Source: Agrostemma githago
Lineage: Eukaryota; Streptophyta; Magnoliopsida; Caryophyllales; Caryophyllaceae
DNA length: 64,000 nt
NCBI GenBank assembly: GCA_958450325.1
Contig: OY288253.1
Span: 63,488,266 to 63,552,265 of the forward strand
Direction of reading: 5' to 3'
Part shown: in pieces, positions 11,322 to 23,784 of the stretch
How positions within the stretch are numbered: position 1 is the first letter of the stretch
Layout of the letters: each line of letters starts with the position of its first letter
Program-made: the position numbers and the translations under genes
Notes under the pieces: model-generated
Databases searched by the model: none
Told to the model about the DNA's origin: nothing
Seen by the model: only the letters and a program-made list of their open reading frames with translations

Positions 11322-12497
11322 CTAATTTAAAACAAGTCTATACTCTTCACATCGAGCTAACACTTGATCAAGATTTTCAAGGCAAGAATCAAAAGATGTA
11401 CCATGGACACTAAAGTCATCCATAAAAACTTCCATGGATTTTTCAATAAAATCAGAGGAAATAGCCATCATACATATTTGAAACGTTCCCGGCGCATTAC
11501 ACAATCCAAATGGCATTCTTCTATAAGCATAGGTGCCATAGGGACATGTGAAAGTGGTTTTCTCTTGGTCATCGGGATGAATAGAAATTTGAAGAAATCC
11601 GGAGTGACCATCAAGGAAACAAAAATAAGAATGATGCGCCAATCTTTCAAGCATTTGATCTATAAAGGGAAGGGGGAAATGGTCTTTTATGGTGGCCGTG
11701 TTCAATTTTCGATAGTCTATACACATGCACCAACCGGTAATGGTCCTAGTAGAAATAGACTCAACCTTTTCTCTTTTGACAACCGTTATTCCTCCTTTTT
11801 TCGGCACAACTTGTACGGGGCTAACCCATTTACTTCCGGTTATTGGGTATATAATGTTAGCCTCATACGACTTGAGAACTTCCTTCATGACAACCTCTTT
11901 CATGGTGGGGTTCAACCTACGTTGACCCTCAACCGAAGGACAGTGTTCATCATCAAGGATGATCCTATGCATACAAACGTTCGGGCTTATGCCTTGGAGG
12001 TCGGCAATTCTATACCCGATGGCCTTTTTATGCTTTCTCAAAACAATCAAAAGTTTTTCCAATTGAGGACCATCAAGTGTGGCATTGACGATAACGGGAT
12101 AATTAGTTCCTTCAAGATCAAAAGCATATTTGAGGGAAGAGGGGAGTGGTTTAAGTTCAAGATTAGGAGGAGAAGATACCTTACTCTTACCCACCGGTAG
12201 TGGTTCTACCTTTTCATCATGCGAGCATTCATCTTCAAAAGGTGGAGAGTCAAGTGGTTCATCTTCTTGTTTATCATCATCTATCAAGCTATACTCAACC
12301 AAACTATCAATAACTTCAATGGAATGCATTTGTTCAATCATTGGTTGTTTAAGAGCTTGAGAAAGGGAAAACTCTACCAACTCGTTCCCTATGTTAAAAG
12401 ACAACTTTCCATTCTTAACATCAACTATAGCACCTCCGGTAGCCATAAAAGGTCGACCTAAAATAATGGGGGTAATAGTGTCTTCGAGCATATCCAT
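11322..12497 (-). pseudogene. Protease C-terminus and reverse transcriptase of element B
   Basis: Begins with DMLEDTITPIILGRPFM (second half of the retropepsin) and runs through a linker into RT: GSKWVSPVQVVPKKGG, CMCIDYRKLNTAT and YRRMPFGLCNAPGTFQ. The active site FMDDFSVHG has both aspartates. It stops at 11322 with TAG where the family usually has Trp (LNW), next to a one-base deletion. It is in the same frame as the protease fragment at 12591-12803, separated by one TAA. Apart from these breaks the RT core is well preserved, so B is not very old. Confidence 0.9.
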
Positions 12498-12590
12498 GAC
12501 AACAAAGTCGGAGGGGATGAAAAACTTACCAACTTGAACGGGTACATCCTCAAGTATCCCAAGTGGGTACTTGACGGACCTATCCGCAAG

Positions 12591-12803
12591 TTAAATCGAC
12601 ATACTAGTGGGTCTCATCTCCCCCACACTAAGTCTCTTAACAATGGAATAGGGTAGTAAACTAACACTAGCTCCTAGGTCACATAAAGCTTGATTAACAA
12701 CAATATTTCCAACCCGACAAGTGATGGAAAAACTATCGGGATCCTCTAGTTTCTTTGGCATTTGATTCATAAGTGGCACTACATTGTGCCGTGAGAGAGA
12801 CAC
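12591..12803 (-). pseudogene. Protease N-terminal part of element B
   Basis: Holds VVNQALCDLGASVSLLPYSI, the retropepsin active-site loop (DLGAS), and ends at TAA 12591-12593. The frame continues unchanged into 11322-12497, so one stop codon splits the protease. Family comparison suggests Gln at this place (CAA to TAA). Upstream, a frameshift near 12790 separates it from gag. Confidence 0.8.
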
Positions 12804-15165
12804 ATTCTTTATTCTCTATTGTTCTCTTTTTAGTGAAAACATCTTTCAAAAACTTAGAATATAGGGGCATTTGAGAAATTATCTCGGTGAAGGGTAAAGC
12901 TACCTCCACCTTCTTCAACATATCCACGAAACGGCTAAATTGGGCATTCTTCTTATGTGGCTTAGCTCGTTCGGGAAAAGGCAATGGTGGGACAAAAGTG
13001 GGAGGCGGTGGAACATTGGATTCTTCTTCTTCTTCGGCTAATCGCTCCGCCTCTTTCCTTTTCTCTTCTTCCGTTTCCATTTTCTCTTTCTTCTTTCTTC
13101 GTTCTCTTTGTTCATTCTCCGCATTTTGGAGGATATCAAACTCCGCTTGTATTCCCCGGTTTTGTTTGGGGGAAGTGGGAGATGATGCTTGTGTAGCACT
13201 TGGTTGGTTGACTTTGGATGGGGTAGTCTTAGTATTCAAGTTCAAGTTCTTGTACGGGTCCTTAAGTTCTTTGCCACCTCTCAAAATGACAGAATTTGCT
13301 TGGTGTGGAGGGTCTCTTGGGTTTTGAGGTTGCCTAGGAAAACCATGGGGTGGATGAATTGGGGCGGTTAAGGCTTTTGTTGCTTCTTGTGATTCCCAAA
13401 CCTTTAGCCTTGCCTTGGTATCTTGGTGTTCATTCCATAGTTGCCCAACGGTTCTTTGCAAATCATTAATATTATCCCATGGAACTCCTCCTTGACCAAA
13501 TCGAAAATTGCTTGTTTGGCCATAAGATTGAGAGGGTTGATTAAATGGTTGTTGATTGTAACCTTGATTTCCTTGAAAATTGCCTTGGAACCCTTGATTG
13601 TATCCATGATTGAAATGATTACCATGTTGATTTTGGTAATTGTTGTAATTGTTGGGAACATGGAAATTGCTACCTTGTTGATTGAAGTTGCTCTTTTGAT
13701 GAGGAGGCATATATGGGGGCATCTTTGGAGGACCTTGGTTAAAGGGCCTTTGTTGACTTTGATTAAATGGCCTCGGTTGACTCCCTTGGGCACGTGGCAT
13801 CGGATTTTGAACATTTTGATTTCCATAAGAAAAATTAGGATAAAATCTTGTGCCGGCATTGTACTGTAAGTATTGGAAAAGGGATCAAATTGAGGTCTTT
13901 TCCATATACTTGTATAGCTTGGATTTCATTTGGCTCTTCAACATAAGTTTCTTCATTAGGAATGCAAGAGCTAGAATCATGGCCATAATTGCCACAATGA
14001 TCACATTGAACTTCCCATGTTATTTGTTTTGAAAGAGATGGTTGCCTTGGTGGAACACTCCCTTGAATTTGGTACATACCTCTAGGAGTGGGCTTTGAAC
14101 TCATGGCATCCATTCTCCTTTTCAATTCTTCAACTTCCGCTTGAAGTTTCAATTCATTAGAACTCTTAGATGAGTTCACTTCAATTTTCTTTCTAGAATC
14201 CCTCGATTGACCCATTCTAGAATCACTCCTTGCAATCTTCTCAATAAGATTCTTAGATGCCTCATCGGTGAGAGAAGAAAAGTCTCCTCCGGCGGCCGAA
14301 TTGAGGTTCTCCTTGGTTCTCGATGAAAGGGTGTTATAAAATGTTTGGTTAGTTAGCCAATCGGGTATTCCATGGTGTGGACACTTTCGCAACAAATCTC
14401 TAAATCTTTCCCAAGCCTCACTTAGGCTTTCAAATTCATCTTGCTTGAAGGTTTGTATCTCCATGCGATATTGATTAGTCTTTAACGGTGGAAAATATTT
14501 CTCCAAGAAGGCATTAGATAATTGAGCCCATGTTGTAAATGTATTAGCGGGATGGCCTTAAAGCCATCTGCGAGCTCCATCTCTCAAGGTCTTTGGAAAT
14601 AGTAAACGATGCAATTGGCATGAATTTAATCCATTAAGATGGTCTCCTACTAATTTTTCTTTAAATGAAGCGATGTGCTCTTGAGCATCTTCTTGGGAAA
14701 AACCATAAAAAGTATCTTGTTGAACCGCATTTGTCAAATAAGCTTTCAATTCATAATTCTCGGGAATCTCTCCGAAATCGACGGGAGAAGGTGTTCTTCG
14801 TGTGTGAGTTGGGAATGAGAGGCTAAGGTTGCCATTGGTTGGATTGGTGGTGATGGTGGATTTGAATTTGGATGATTTGGAGGGGATGGATTTTGATTTG
14901 ATGGTGGAGTTTTTGGTGATGGTGGTGATGGTGGTGAATTTTGTGAAGTGGAAGGTATGGAAGGATTATTTGGAGTGAGATTATGTGATGTAGAAGGTGT
15001 AGATGGTGTATGTGGTAGGATGGAATTAAGGTTACGAGGTGATAATGAAGGATGTGGAATGATGGTGGTTGAGTTATTTCTCCAAAAACGCCATGCTCTA
15101 AAAGTTCTTTCCGGCTCCGGATCGAACCACAAGGGCGATGACGTGTTCCTGGGCATAAAACTCAA
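12733..15165 (-). pseudogene. Gag of element B (several frame breaks)
   Basis: The N-terminal piece (14746-15165) begins MSFMPRNTSS with DPEPERTFRAWRFWR, then a very Pro/Ser/Asn-rich stretch. After a frameshift near 14790 come the gag helices (AYLTNAVQQDTFYGFSQED; FPKTLRDGARRWL), a TAA at 14558 and the piece at 13835-14506 with RKCPHHGIPDWLTNQTFYN. That piece also carries a zinc knuckle CDHCGNYGHDSSSC (CX2CX4HX4C). The last piece (12733-13800) is Gln/Asn/Pro-rich, then charged (KKKEKMETEEEKRKEAERL), and leads to the protease. Gag would build the particle and bind RNA. At least three frame changes and one stop are visible. Confidence 0.82.
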
Positions 15166-15247
15166 TTAAACGGTGAGACTCCTAGCACCTAACGGTACTA
15201 GGGAAGAGGGAGAAGAGAAAAGAACCAAACACAATAACTACTAGCTG

Positions 15248-15266
15248 TTCCCCGGCAACGGCGCCA
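15248..15266 (-). other. Primer-binding site of element B
   Basis: Minus strand TGGCGCCGTTGCCGGGGAA, identical to the PBS of element A and 3 bp from the LTR edge at 15270. Confidence 0.88.
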
Positions 15267-15269
15267 TTT

Positions 15270-17146
15270 TGACGTGCACCCTAATCGGATCGGTCGTTTA
15301 GCGAAGGACGGAGGGTCAAACAATATTTATAGACTCGAAATAACACAAAAACTACTATAGTAATCGTGGTAAGTCGAGGTCGGTCCACAGGGAATGAAGT
15401 GTATTGCCGAGTTTAAAGCGGTGTGTTTGGTGTCTAAAAGAGGGGGGTTTCTAAGGGTCTAGTCTATACTAGCGAAATGACTACGAGGATAGCTAGGGGT
15501 GATCAATCTAGGGAAAGGTGTTAGGGGGAAGTCGGGATTCGGAACACGGAGTCTAAGAAGGTCGGAATCGGGTTTTTGTCGCAACATTGATAAAGGGAGA
15601 ATGCCACCTTTCGGTTTCTTCACCCAACCCACCTAAAAACCCGCTTTCGCGGCGAAGAAGGGTAAGTCTCTAGTTATGGTAATTTCTACCCCGAGTTTCC
15701 CCATATTGATAGAAATGAGCCAAGGTCGGTCTAGTTGGCCGGATTAAAACAACAATGACACAACAACCATAAGCAAGATAAACCAACAAGCAAGCAACCC
15801 ACCAACATCCCTTAATTCAAATAATCCAAGTCCTCATCTCTGAACCCCCCAACTAGAAATCTACTCACTAATCATAATGGAAGACAACAAAACATTAACT
15901 AAGGAGAAAATAACTACAACATGCATAATAACTAGATCTAAAGAAACTAACAATAAAATAATGAGAAAAACTACGATCTAACAATTACCCACTAAACTAT
16001 GGAATAGATACTATCCAACAAAATAAACAAGGGAATAATCTAGAACAACATAAGTAAAATCTAAAGAAACTAACAACACTAAGATGATCTAAATAAAACA
16101 TTAATGATAGAACTATATTAAATCTAAACTAGATATTAGAGAGTGGAAGAGAAATATACCAACTATGAAGATCTTCAATAAATAAGAAGATTGCATAAAT
16201 AAAGATTGAATCTTTGATGAAGAGAATGAAGAACTTGTCACTAATTCTTCAATAAACCCCACAAATCTTCAAATAAAACTTGATATAATCTTCTGCAAAC
16301 TTGAAATCTAGAGAATTGTGGATGGAAACTAAGTAGATCTACTACTAAATTACTACTAGAATTATAGAGAATTACTAAGAATACTACTAGATTGTTTTAC
16401 TAATGGATGGTGTAACTACACTAATGGTGGATGGAGTGGAGATACTACACTAATGGGATATGATGATGCCTTGGGCAACAAACTAGGATAATATATATAT
16501 AGTAATGCCTTAATGGGTCTCTTAACCTAAAGCCCAAATCCAACTTTTTGCTTCATTAGTGAGACAATCACCCTTTGCATCTTCATGGGGTGAAACTTCG
16601 CCCTGCGGCTTGACGAACTAATCCCACCGGGTGAAATTTCACCCGATGAGATTTTCTTCTCATTTTGCGGTTTTTGGCGCTTTTCTTCATCGGGTGAAAT
16701 TTCACCCGGTGGGCGAAATTTCGCCCGGTCATCTTCGCCCGGTGGAGAAGCTCGGAAAATCTTCGGGGAGGCACTTTACCGTCGAGTGAAATTTCGCTCG
16801 GTGGTACTTCATCGGGTGAAATTTCACCCGGTCATTTTCTCTGGCCTCTTTCCTTGTCTCATTCTTCGTCGATTGATTGGATGGCTTTAGACTTTAAGTT
16901 GTGTGCTTTGCTCTTTGGATGGTAGTGTTCCCTTCTCTTGTGCTCATGGAAGCTCGATCGTGATTATTTCGGTGCCAAATCCTATCAAAATTGATTGAAA
17001 AACTACCAAAAACACGTAAAACGCACAAGAGGGACGCTAATGCGAGAAATACTCAAAATATGGCGATAATCGTACTCTAAACTCGCAAAACGAGGGAAAA
17101 ACGGGTCTAAATAGGAGGAAAAACGGTCTAAACTTAGCACACAACA
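15270..17146 (-). mobile_element. 5' LTR of element B
   Basis: Starts TGACGTGCACC beside the PBS. The outer end is placed at 17146 (ACACAACA) because the next bases (17147-17226) belong to a copia-like LTR that is intact at 23785-24488. A TATA-like stretch CTATATATATATTATCC lies at about 16485-16502 on the minus strand. The middle is AT-rich and without coding signal. Confidence 0.72.
16586..16833. repeat. Palindrome cluster GGGTGAAATTTCACCC in LTR B
   Basis: Perfect 16-bp palindromes lie at 16629-16644, 16692-16707 and 16814-16829. A variant GGGCGAAATTTCGCCC at 16711-16726 changes both arms together. A third form GAGTGAAATTTCGCTC lies at 16784-16799. Partial copies lie at about 16587 and 16733. 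The core GAAATTTC is constant. Confidence 0.85.
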
Positions 17147-17226
17147 GACATCGACCTCTAGCAAGGCATATCGGATACATAGACTTAAGCGGGTTAATCC
17201 GTAGGACAGTGGACATAACTTCTTCA
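17147..17226 (-). mobile_element. Start of the 3' LTR of copia-like element F (rest displaced by B)
   Basis: 80 bp matching 24409-24488 closely, from GACATCGACCTCTAGC to the LTR start, which reads TGAAGAAGTTATGTCC on the minus strand. Immediately internal on the minus strand is ACAAGTGGAGAC, a copia-type polypurine tract. The remainder of this LTR must lie left of element B, beyond the window. Confidence 0.75.
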
Positions 17227-20200
17227 GTCTCCACTTGTACATGTCCTCCCGAGAACGGCGTTAAGTCTCTTTGCTACTATTGTCTCCAATTGAGAATGAG
17301 GTAAGAAGAAGTGTCATCCTCACATATCTCAATCTTTTACTTGAATCTTTGAGTTGACTTGTTAAAAGAGCAGATAGATGACAATCATCCTATCTGAGCG
17401 CGGCCACGCATTTGCACAAGTCACACTCTTCGAGTGGCCAAGAAACAATAAATTCCCTTCAATAAAGGAAGAGCAAATCCCCTCTTGTCTAACCACATCC
17501 TATCACATGATCCATGCATGCCCAATAACCATCCATAGCCCTCTTTCACAGCTAACGAGGAATAATATCAAAGCATAAACATCACATGTACAGAATGTCA
17601 AAGACTCAGGTCTAAAGACCGTACAAGTTCATAACTTGCAAAGAATTTTACTGACACTAAATGAAATCTTAGTAAAATCCTTTTTGGCGGGTCTGTCTAA
17701 CGCATGTTCTAAACATACACCTGTGTGCTTGGTTTAATATCTCAATACCTATAACTCAAGGAACTTAGTCATCAACCAACTCACACACTAGTCATTTAAG
17801 GGTATTCAAATGTCCCAACACAATACCCTGACTAGAGACAAAATAATTACATCATCTAAATAGAGTTCCAAGACTAAGTCACGTACTTAGTGATCTATTT
17901 CATCAATGTAAATTATTTAGGGACAAAACTCGGTTACATTAATCAAATGACAATATGTCATACATATATCAATTATCGAAATAACTCCCACTAAACCAAA
18001 CACCTCTAAAATTACTAAGACCACTCGCCCTTGCGTCTTATACCGATCATAACAATATGATCTTTATGTAGAGGAGGTTTCGGGACATACAACATTTGTA
18101 TCGCTTATTTACAAGCATATGATCAATCTACCTTCTCTCAATTAAGGCAAACTGTTAGTTTTATAAGCAATAAATTTCTTCATAAACTTTAAAGTTGAGT
18201 GTGTGCTTGATTCGTAATCAAACGTCTATTTGCTTTAAAAGTAATAAAACACTAACGTTAGTTATAATACTAGTCACAAAGTTTTGGAACTGTTCCAACA
18301 CACAACTTCTCATCCAAAACAAAATATACTGAGATTACAATCTCATGTCATCTTTGTCTATTTGGAAATATGAATCGTTGTAACTTGTTTACAATAATTC
18401 GTTTATCACATCATGCGCATCTCTTAAATAATTCTCCTTTTGCTTCTTAAGCGCAAAGAAATAATTCTTAGATAACATTCTAGTGAGACTTACCAAATTA
18501 GTATCTACTCGTCACACGAGCACAAAATAAACAACTTTCTTGCCAAGTCTCATAGACTAAAGCAACCAAATGTCGTTTAGTTAGAGAAGTATGTCACTTA
18601 CATACCAAATCATAACGATAAATGCACTCCCACTAGCCTCTTGTACACACTGTCTTTCTTCGTCTCAAAGAAAAACAAACATATTTGAATTACCACATTG
18701 AGAACGAAGATACTTGCTCCATTATCCAATCAAATTGGAATATTCACATTTGCCTAGCAATTTTAATAATATGAAATTCATACGATGAGTCGCCCACACA
18801 TCATATTGCATCTCTCTCAAGAAATGTATTTCACACATATATGTCCAAAACTCATCAAATGAGTAATGACATTCAAAAATGCTAAATCGATCTTAATAGA
18901 CTTAAGCATAATGTTGTAAAAAGGTTTTTCCATAGTCATTACTATGAGATTAATCCTTAACTACCAACTATGCTTCATAGATACTCTTATATCAATCCAC
19001 ATCATCTTTATATTGAAGACAATTCTTCACTATAAGACCCATTTAACCAAAGTCTATACTTGGTAGTTATGGTATATCGAATCTATTTATGTGACTTTTG
19101 GGGTCTTTGCCCATTATTGTTTCATCATTGGTTAAACCTATGCAGGGTAACGTTTTACAAGTAAGATGATCATGACTTACCATGGATGCATCAATATCCT
19201 CTTCAACAGTTGTAGAGAATTCTTGTTAATCTTGAACAATTCAAGGTCGATTCTACTCCCACTGTTTCTATTAGAAATCACATATTTTTAAAAGAAACAT
19301 ACCAATTCATGCAACAAAACAGTTTTGTTCTTTGGATGGTTTGTAGAATTAACATAATACCTCTATAAAACACATGTCATAATTGAATCTAAGTTCTAGA
19401 AAACAATTTTCTCTAAACTTTAAGACTTGATAATTAAGAAAAGACTATTTTAGAACATTTTAATCCATATCTCATATGGTGTCTATTCTCCGACTTACAT
19501 GGATAATCTCATCAACATTGTACAAAGACTTTTATAGTGCATAAGTTTCTAAAGCATCAATAATATCTGCATATGACTCATCATAGACCAAATCATATCA
19601 AATATGGTTTGATGTAGTTTGAAACACTTTTCACTACTTCTAAGATGATCAAAATCTCTTAGTTCAATTCCTCCCTGTTTCAATCATATCGAACAACTCG
19701 TACCAACTTATCAAGTTGATCTTGTACCTTGATCAATTCAAAGCATTCAGTTTCAAATTTCATCAAATGAACAAAACCATATGTGTTACCCATTTTTTGC
19801 AACATCACTAGTTAAACTCACACATATCTGTATATGTGTGATCCAACAAGTCTAAGTACTCTCCCACTACAAATAATAGGAGATACTTCTAATGTCATTT
19901 ATCCATCTAAACAAGATCCATTTACCTCAGCTGATCCTTATCAACAAGGTTTATAATTTCATCATTATGAAACTTATTCTTATGTTTATTGTCTCATGGA
20001 TTAAGAACAATGCCATAATTGGTAAAACTTGAGTCGAGGGACTTGAACCTTTTGGTTGTTACGTTACAAATAAAAGCATTCACTACTAGGAATGTAAAGC
20101 TCAATAATCTTGTTAGCCTTATTGTACCTCATAATTCTTGCAAGGTATGGAGCAACAATTGTTCTACTTTTATCAAAACTTTTCATGCTCATACATGAAA

Positions 20201-23200
20201 GAGAACCAATATTCTTGCTTATGACTAGTACAAGAATAACAATTATTCAATTCCAGTATTCAGCTTTATGGCAAAATTGAGTGATTTTCCTTATATTAGA
20301 AACAACAACGTTTGTCTATTTCATCATAAAACACTTCACTTATATACCATTATTCCATCCTCTTTGAGCCATTACATCCACAATGTAATAGTTGCATTTG
20401 GTATCTTATACCAAAACAGTAGAATGAAAGTAACAATTACTTTAGTAACATATATACCAAAAGTCATACTTCAATAATTGATTTGCAGATTTTCTAGACA
20501 TTTCTAGAAACTATCTATCAATGTCTTATATTTGTCATTACATTAATGACTAATAAAATCGTACCTAATCTAAATTTGGCAACAAGCTCGGGTATGACAA
20601 CGATTGTCCTTCCCTTACTTTAACCAACGTCTTAGATTCATTAATCATTATCTCAAGCAATTTTCTTAATGAACTTATAGAACATTAGTATTATTTGCCT
20701 TGTTGATACAATGTTCAATCGTCTTTTAACATCTTACGTTAAAAGGTGAGAAACCTTATTAAGTCACACGTTTATTCATAATAAAGTGACCTAAACTTAG
20801 GACTAGGATTGTGCAACAATAGGGTCGGACCGGTATTGTGAAGACCGGACCGGACCGGAATTATGAAGACCGGACCCTGAATTATAAAATCAGGGTCGGT
20901 TCCGGTCCATAGAATTTGGCAATTCCGGTTTCCGGGTCGGGTCAGACCCGGATTTTTCAGGGTCGGACCGGTTGACCCTGTTTTTTTTGCATTTGGGCTC
21001 CTAAGAACAGCCCACTCCAATACCTCCAATAACTCCATCACGGTATCACCAATTCAACTCCAATACAGTATCCACTATCCAATAATACTCTAACCCTAAC
21101 CCTAACCCTACCCTAAATCCCATTTCATCCTCGGACTGCCTGAGCTCCGGCGCGATCTTCTTCCGACGCCCTTCATCGTAATTTCCGGTGAGTTCCTTCG
21201 TTTCTGTCTTTTTGATTCATCAATTTTTCATTTTTTTTCGTGTCTTGTCTTCATCGTTTCGACTTCCTTGTCTTTATCGTTCCGACTTCCGACGCCCTTC
21301 ATCAATCTTTCATCGTTTTTTTTTATTTTTCGTACTTTTCGATTTCTAATTACGATTTCTGATCTTTTCGTTTCTAATTCATTCTCTAAACAGGGTCAAC
21401 CCGGTCCGACCCGGAATTTTCAGGGTCGGTTCAGGGTCAACGTTTACTGATTCAGGGTCAGGTTCAAGGTTGGGGAAATTTACAATCCCGGTTCAGGGTC
21501 GAACAGGGTCCGGTCCAGGTCGGACCGGATGCACAGCGCTACTTAGGACTAATTGAAGCGATTTCAATTCCTAATTCATTAGAAAGAAGCATCTAAAATT
21601 TTCTGATTATCAATATAATCACTCATCATATATATGATATATAGATTAATCGGATCATCTTTAACATTTTTCTCACTTAATGGAAACTGTTTCCTTTTAA
21701 TGAAACAATTGATTTTGGTACTTATAGTCATCTTCATGACTCTAATTATACAGTCCATACTTACATTAGTATTGGTTATAATTTGTCAAAATTATCCTTC
21801 ACAAGGACAAAATATATATATCTCTAATTTTGAAAACAATTCTCAAGATACCAATCGACAAGGTTGAACAATTCAAACTCATCTTCAATAAATGTGATAA
21901 AGGGACTAAATTACAACTACAATTATATGCAAAGAAAAACGATAATTAATATTAATAATCTTAAACAATTTTAAGATAAAATCATGAAAACTACCCTCAA
22001 GTTCGCATAATATTCCAAGATCCTAAACCTTTTGTCGCTCAAGTGAACTTGGGCTCACTGCTCAAGCTCCAAAAGTGAAGGTAGACAACAAACTTGTCAA
22101 TTGCATCTCTATGTAATTCTTGGTTCGTCAAAATTAGTCATCATATGACACCAACTATTTGCCTCAAAGCCCAAGTCCGACTTGATAGCAATGTTAAGCA
22201 AACCAGACTGAACCTGTGCGTATCCGTTACCCACCTACTCGGTCCACCCACATCGGCAAAGCACCGCTTAGGCAGTCACTTCAACCAACGGTATGAAATT
22301 GTTGTAGTGGTCAATTCTGGAAAGACAATACTTAATATTTGTGCGAGGGATTAAATGTATATGGGTCCTAACCATGTCACTGGGTCAACTTACAAGGCGA
22401 CCTAATAGTTCTAAGCACACAAGTCATAAGTCTCAAACAATAAAATTCATGCATCGTATGACATAATAATCCAATTGTAACTAGTGATTTGTGTATAAAA
22501 CAAGTTAAGAGATCCCATATTTTGATTCATAATCATATTACAATTCATAATTGATATTTGGTTTGAACAATTTCACCAATATCTTTCATTTCTCCAACTA
22601 CGAGGAACAATTTCCCACCCGAAAAATTGAACGGATATACAAAACTCGATTCACAATCGATCTGCAACTTATAATCGTCATATAGATGAACAATTCATCA
22701 AAATCAATTAGGACTCGAGAAACTATTTTCCCGACCCATTTATGATAACATGATAATTAAAATGCACAAAATTATTTAGCCGATTTAGAAAACTAAATTT
22801 TTTATTGATTCGGAAAAATAAAAGTATAATCCGTGTTTGATTCATAATCAACACATAAACGCGAGAAAACTTTTTTTCTTAAAAGTGTCGCTCGACCCGA
22901 CACCATGTCATCCGAGTAAGTATTGTATCATCTTGGTCAAACCTTTGCCGCCCGGGTCATCCCGTTCCGACCGGAACATACCCGTGCCGACCGAGTCACA
23001 CTCGTGCCCACCGAGTCACATTCGTTTTGTTCCGTCTCCACCATAATTAAAAGGAGTCTTGTCCTAATCTTATTAGGTCTCATCGTCAACGATAAATTCT
23101 AATAATTTTACGTTCTCAATTTCAATCGAATCTTGACTAATCTAATTAGTCTCATCGTCAACAAAGAAATTTGCGATTATAGTGGGTCAATTTAGGGTAA

Positions 23201-23770
23201 ATTAACTTAAATCATAATCGATATTAGACTTTAAATTAATTTTACGAGTCAATTTTAGAATTTAACAATTTAAATTCACAAATCAAACCCAAAACATATT
23301 TGACAATATTATTACTAGCAATAATAATCTCGAGAAGAATAATCTATCCATATAGATTAACGTTGAAGGAACGATTGAAAATATGTATCCAATACAACTC
23401 ATATGTCATGGTTATAAAAAAAATCAATGATCTCATAACCAACGCATCTCATCACAGACCATATAATTTAACATCATTGGCATCTCATTGGCATCATGAA
23501 AAAATCATGCGTGGACTATATAACAGCATTGTCAATTACGGAGTATAATCTAATTATATGAGACTTTAAAACGTAGTTTTACGCAATGTGATGTCCCATA
23601 ATCAAATTATAATCAAATTATGCGAGGACACATGTGATGTACCATTACTCATTCGAGAACAATCGTCGGACGAGGCAAATAATATAATCAAATTAACACG
23701 CGGGTAGAATTCCTCATAACCTATTATGAGACATGAATTCACATCTATATGATTAATACTACATAGTAGA
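17227..23770 (-). mobile_element. Internal region of element F: long, apparently non-coding (LARD-like)
   Basis: About 6.5 kb between a copia-type polypurine tract and a tRNA-Met PBS, interrupted by a 738-bp hAT element. I see no gag, protease, integrase or RT motif on either strand, and only short chance ORFs. The sequence is AT-rich with scattered CTCCCACT. This fits a large non-autonomous retrotransposon derivative or an extremely decayed copia element. I cannot separate the two without alignment. A small palindromic patch (CCGTTCCGACCGGAAC) lies near 22960. Confidence 0.55.
20804..21541. mobile_element. Non-autonomous hAT element with 8-bp target duplication
   Basis: Flanked by CTTAGGAC at 20796-20803 and 21542-21549. 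Ends are TAGGATTGTGCA and TGCACAGCGCTA (imperfect inverted repeats), followed by subterminal CCGGTCCGACC-type repeats in both orientations. The inside (about 21060-21260) looks like a 5' leader with a splice-donor-like CCG/GTGAG near 21188, as expected of an internally deleted hAT. No transposase is left. Confidence 0.85.
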
Positions 23771-23783
23771 GGCTCTGATACCA
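23771..23783 (-). other. Primer-binding site of element F (tRNA-Met type)
   Basis: Minus strand TGGTATCAGAGCC, one base from the LTR edge at 23785. This is the initiator-tRNA-Met PBS common in plant LTR elements. Confidence 0.85.
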
Positions 23784-23784
23784 C

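Larger units (their letters stand above)
10505..17146 (-). mobile_element. Athila-like Ty3/gypsy retrotransposon B (3' part outside window)
   Basis: Right to left: 5' LTR (15270-17146), PBS, gag, protease, RT and RNase H. It is then cut by the 5' LTR of element A at 10504/10505, so integrase and the rest should lie beyond the left edge. At its right edge it sits inside a copia-like LTR whose other copy is intact at 23785-24488. The expected 5-bp target duplication would be GACAT (17147-17151). Confidence 0.75.

Noticed and set aside
21090..21115. Telomere-like CCCTAA repeats
   Set aside because: Only about four units, not the plant CCCTAAA form, inside a hAT element's leader-like part. Not a telomere or an interstitial array.
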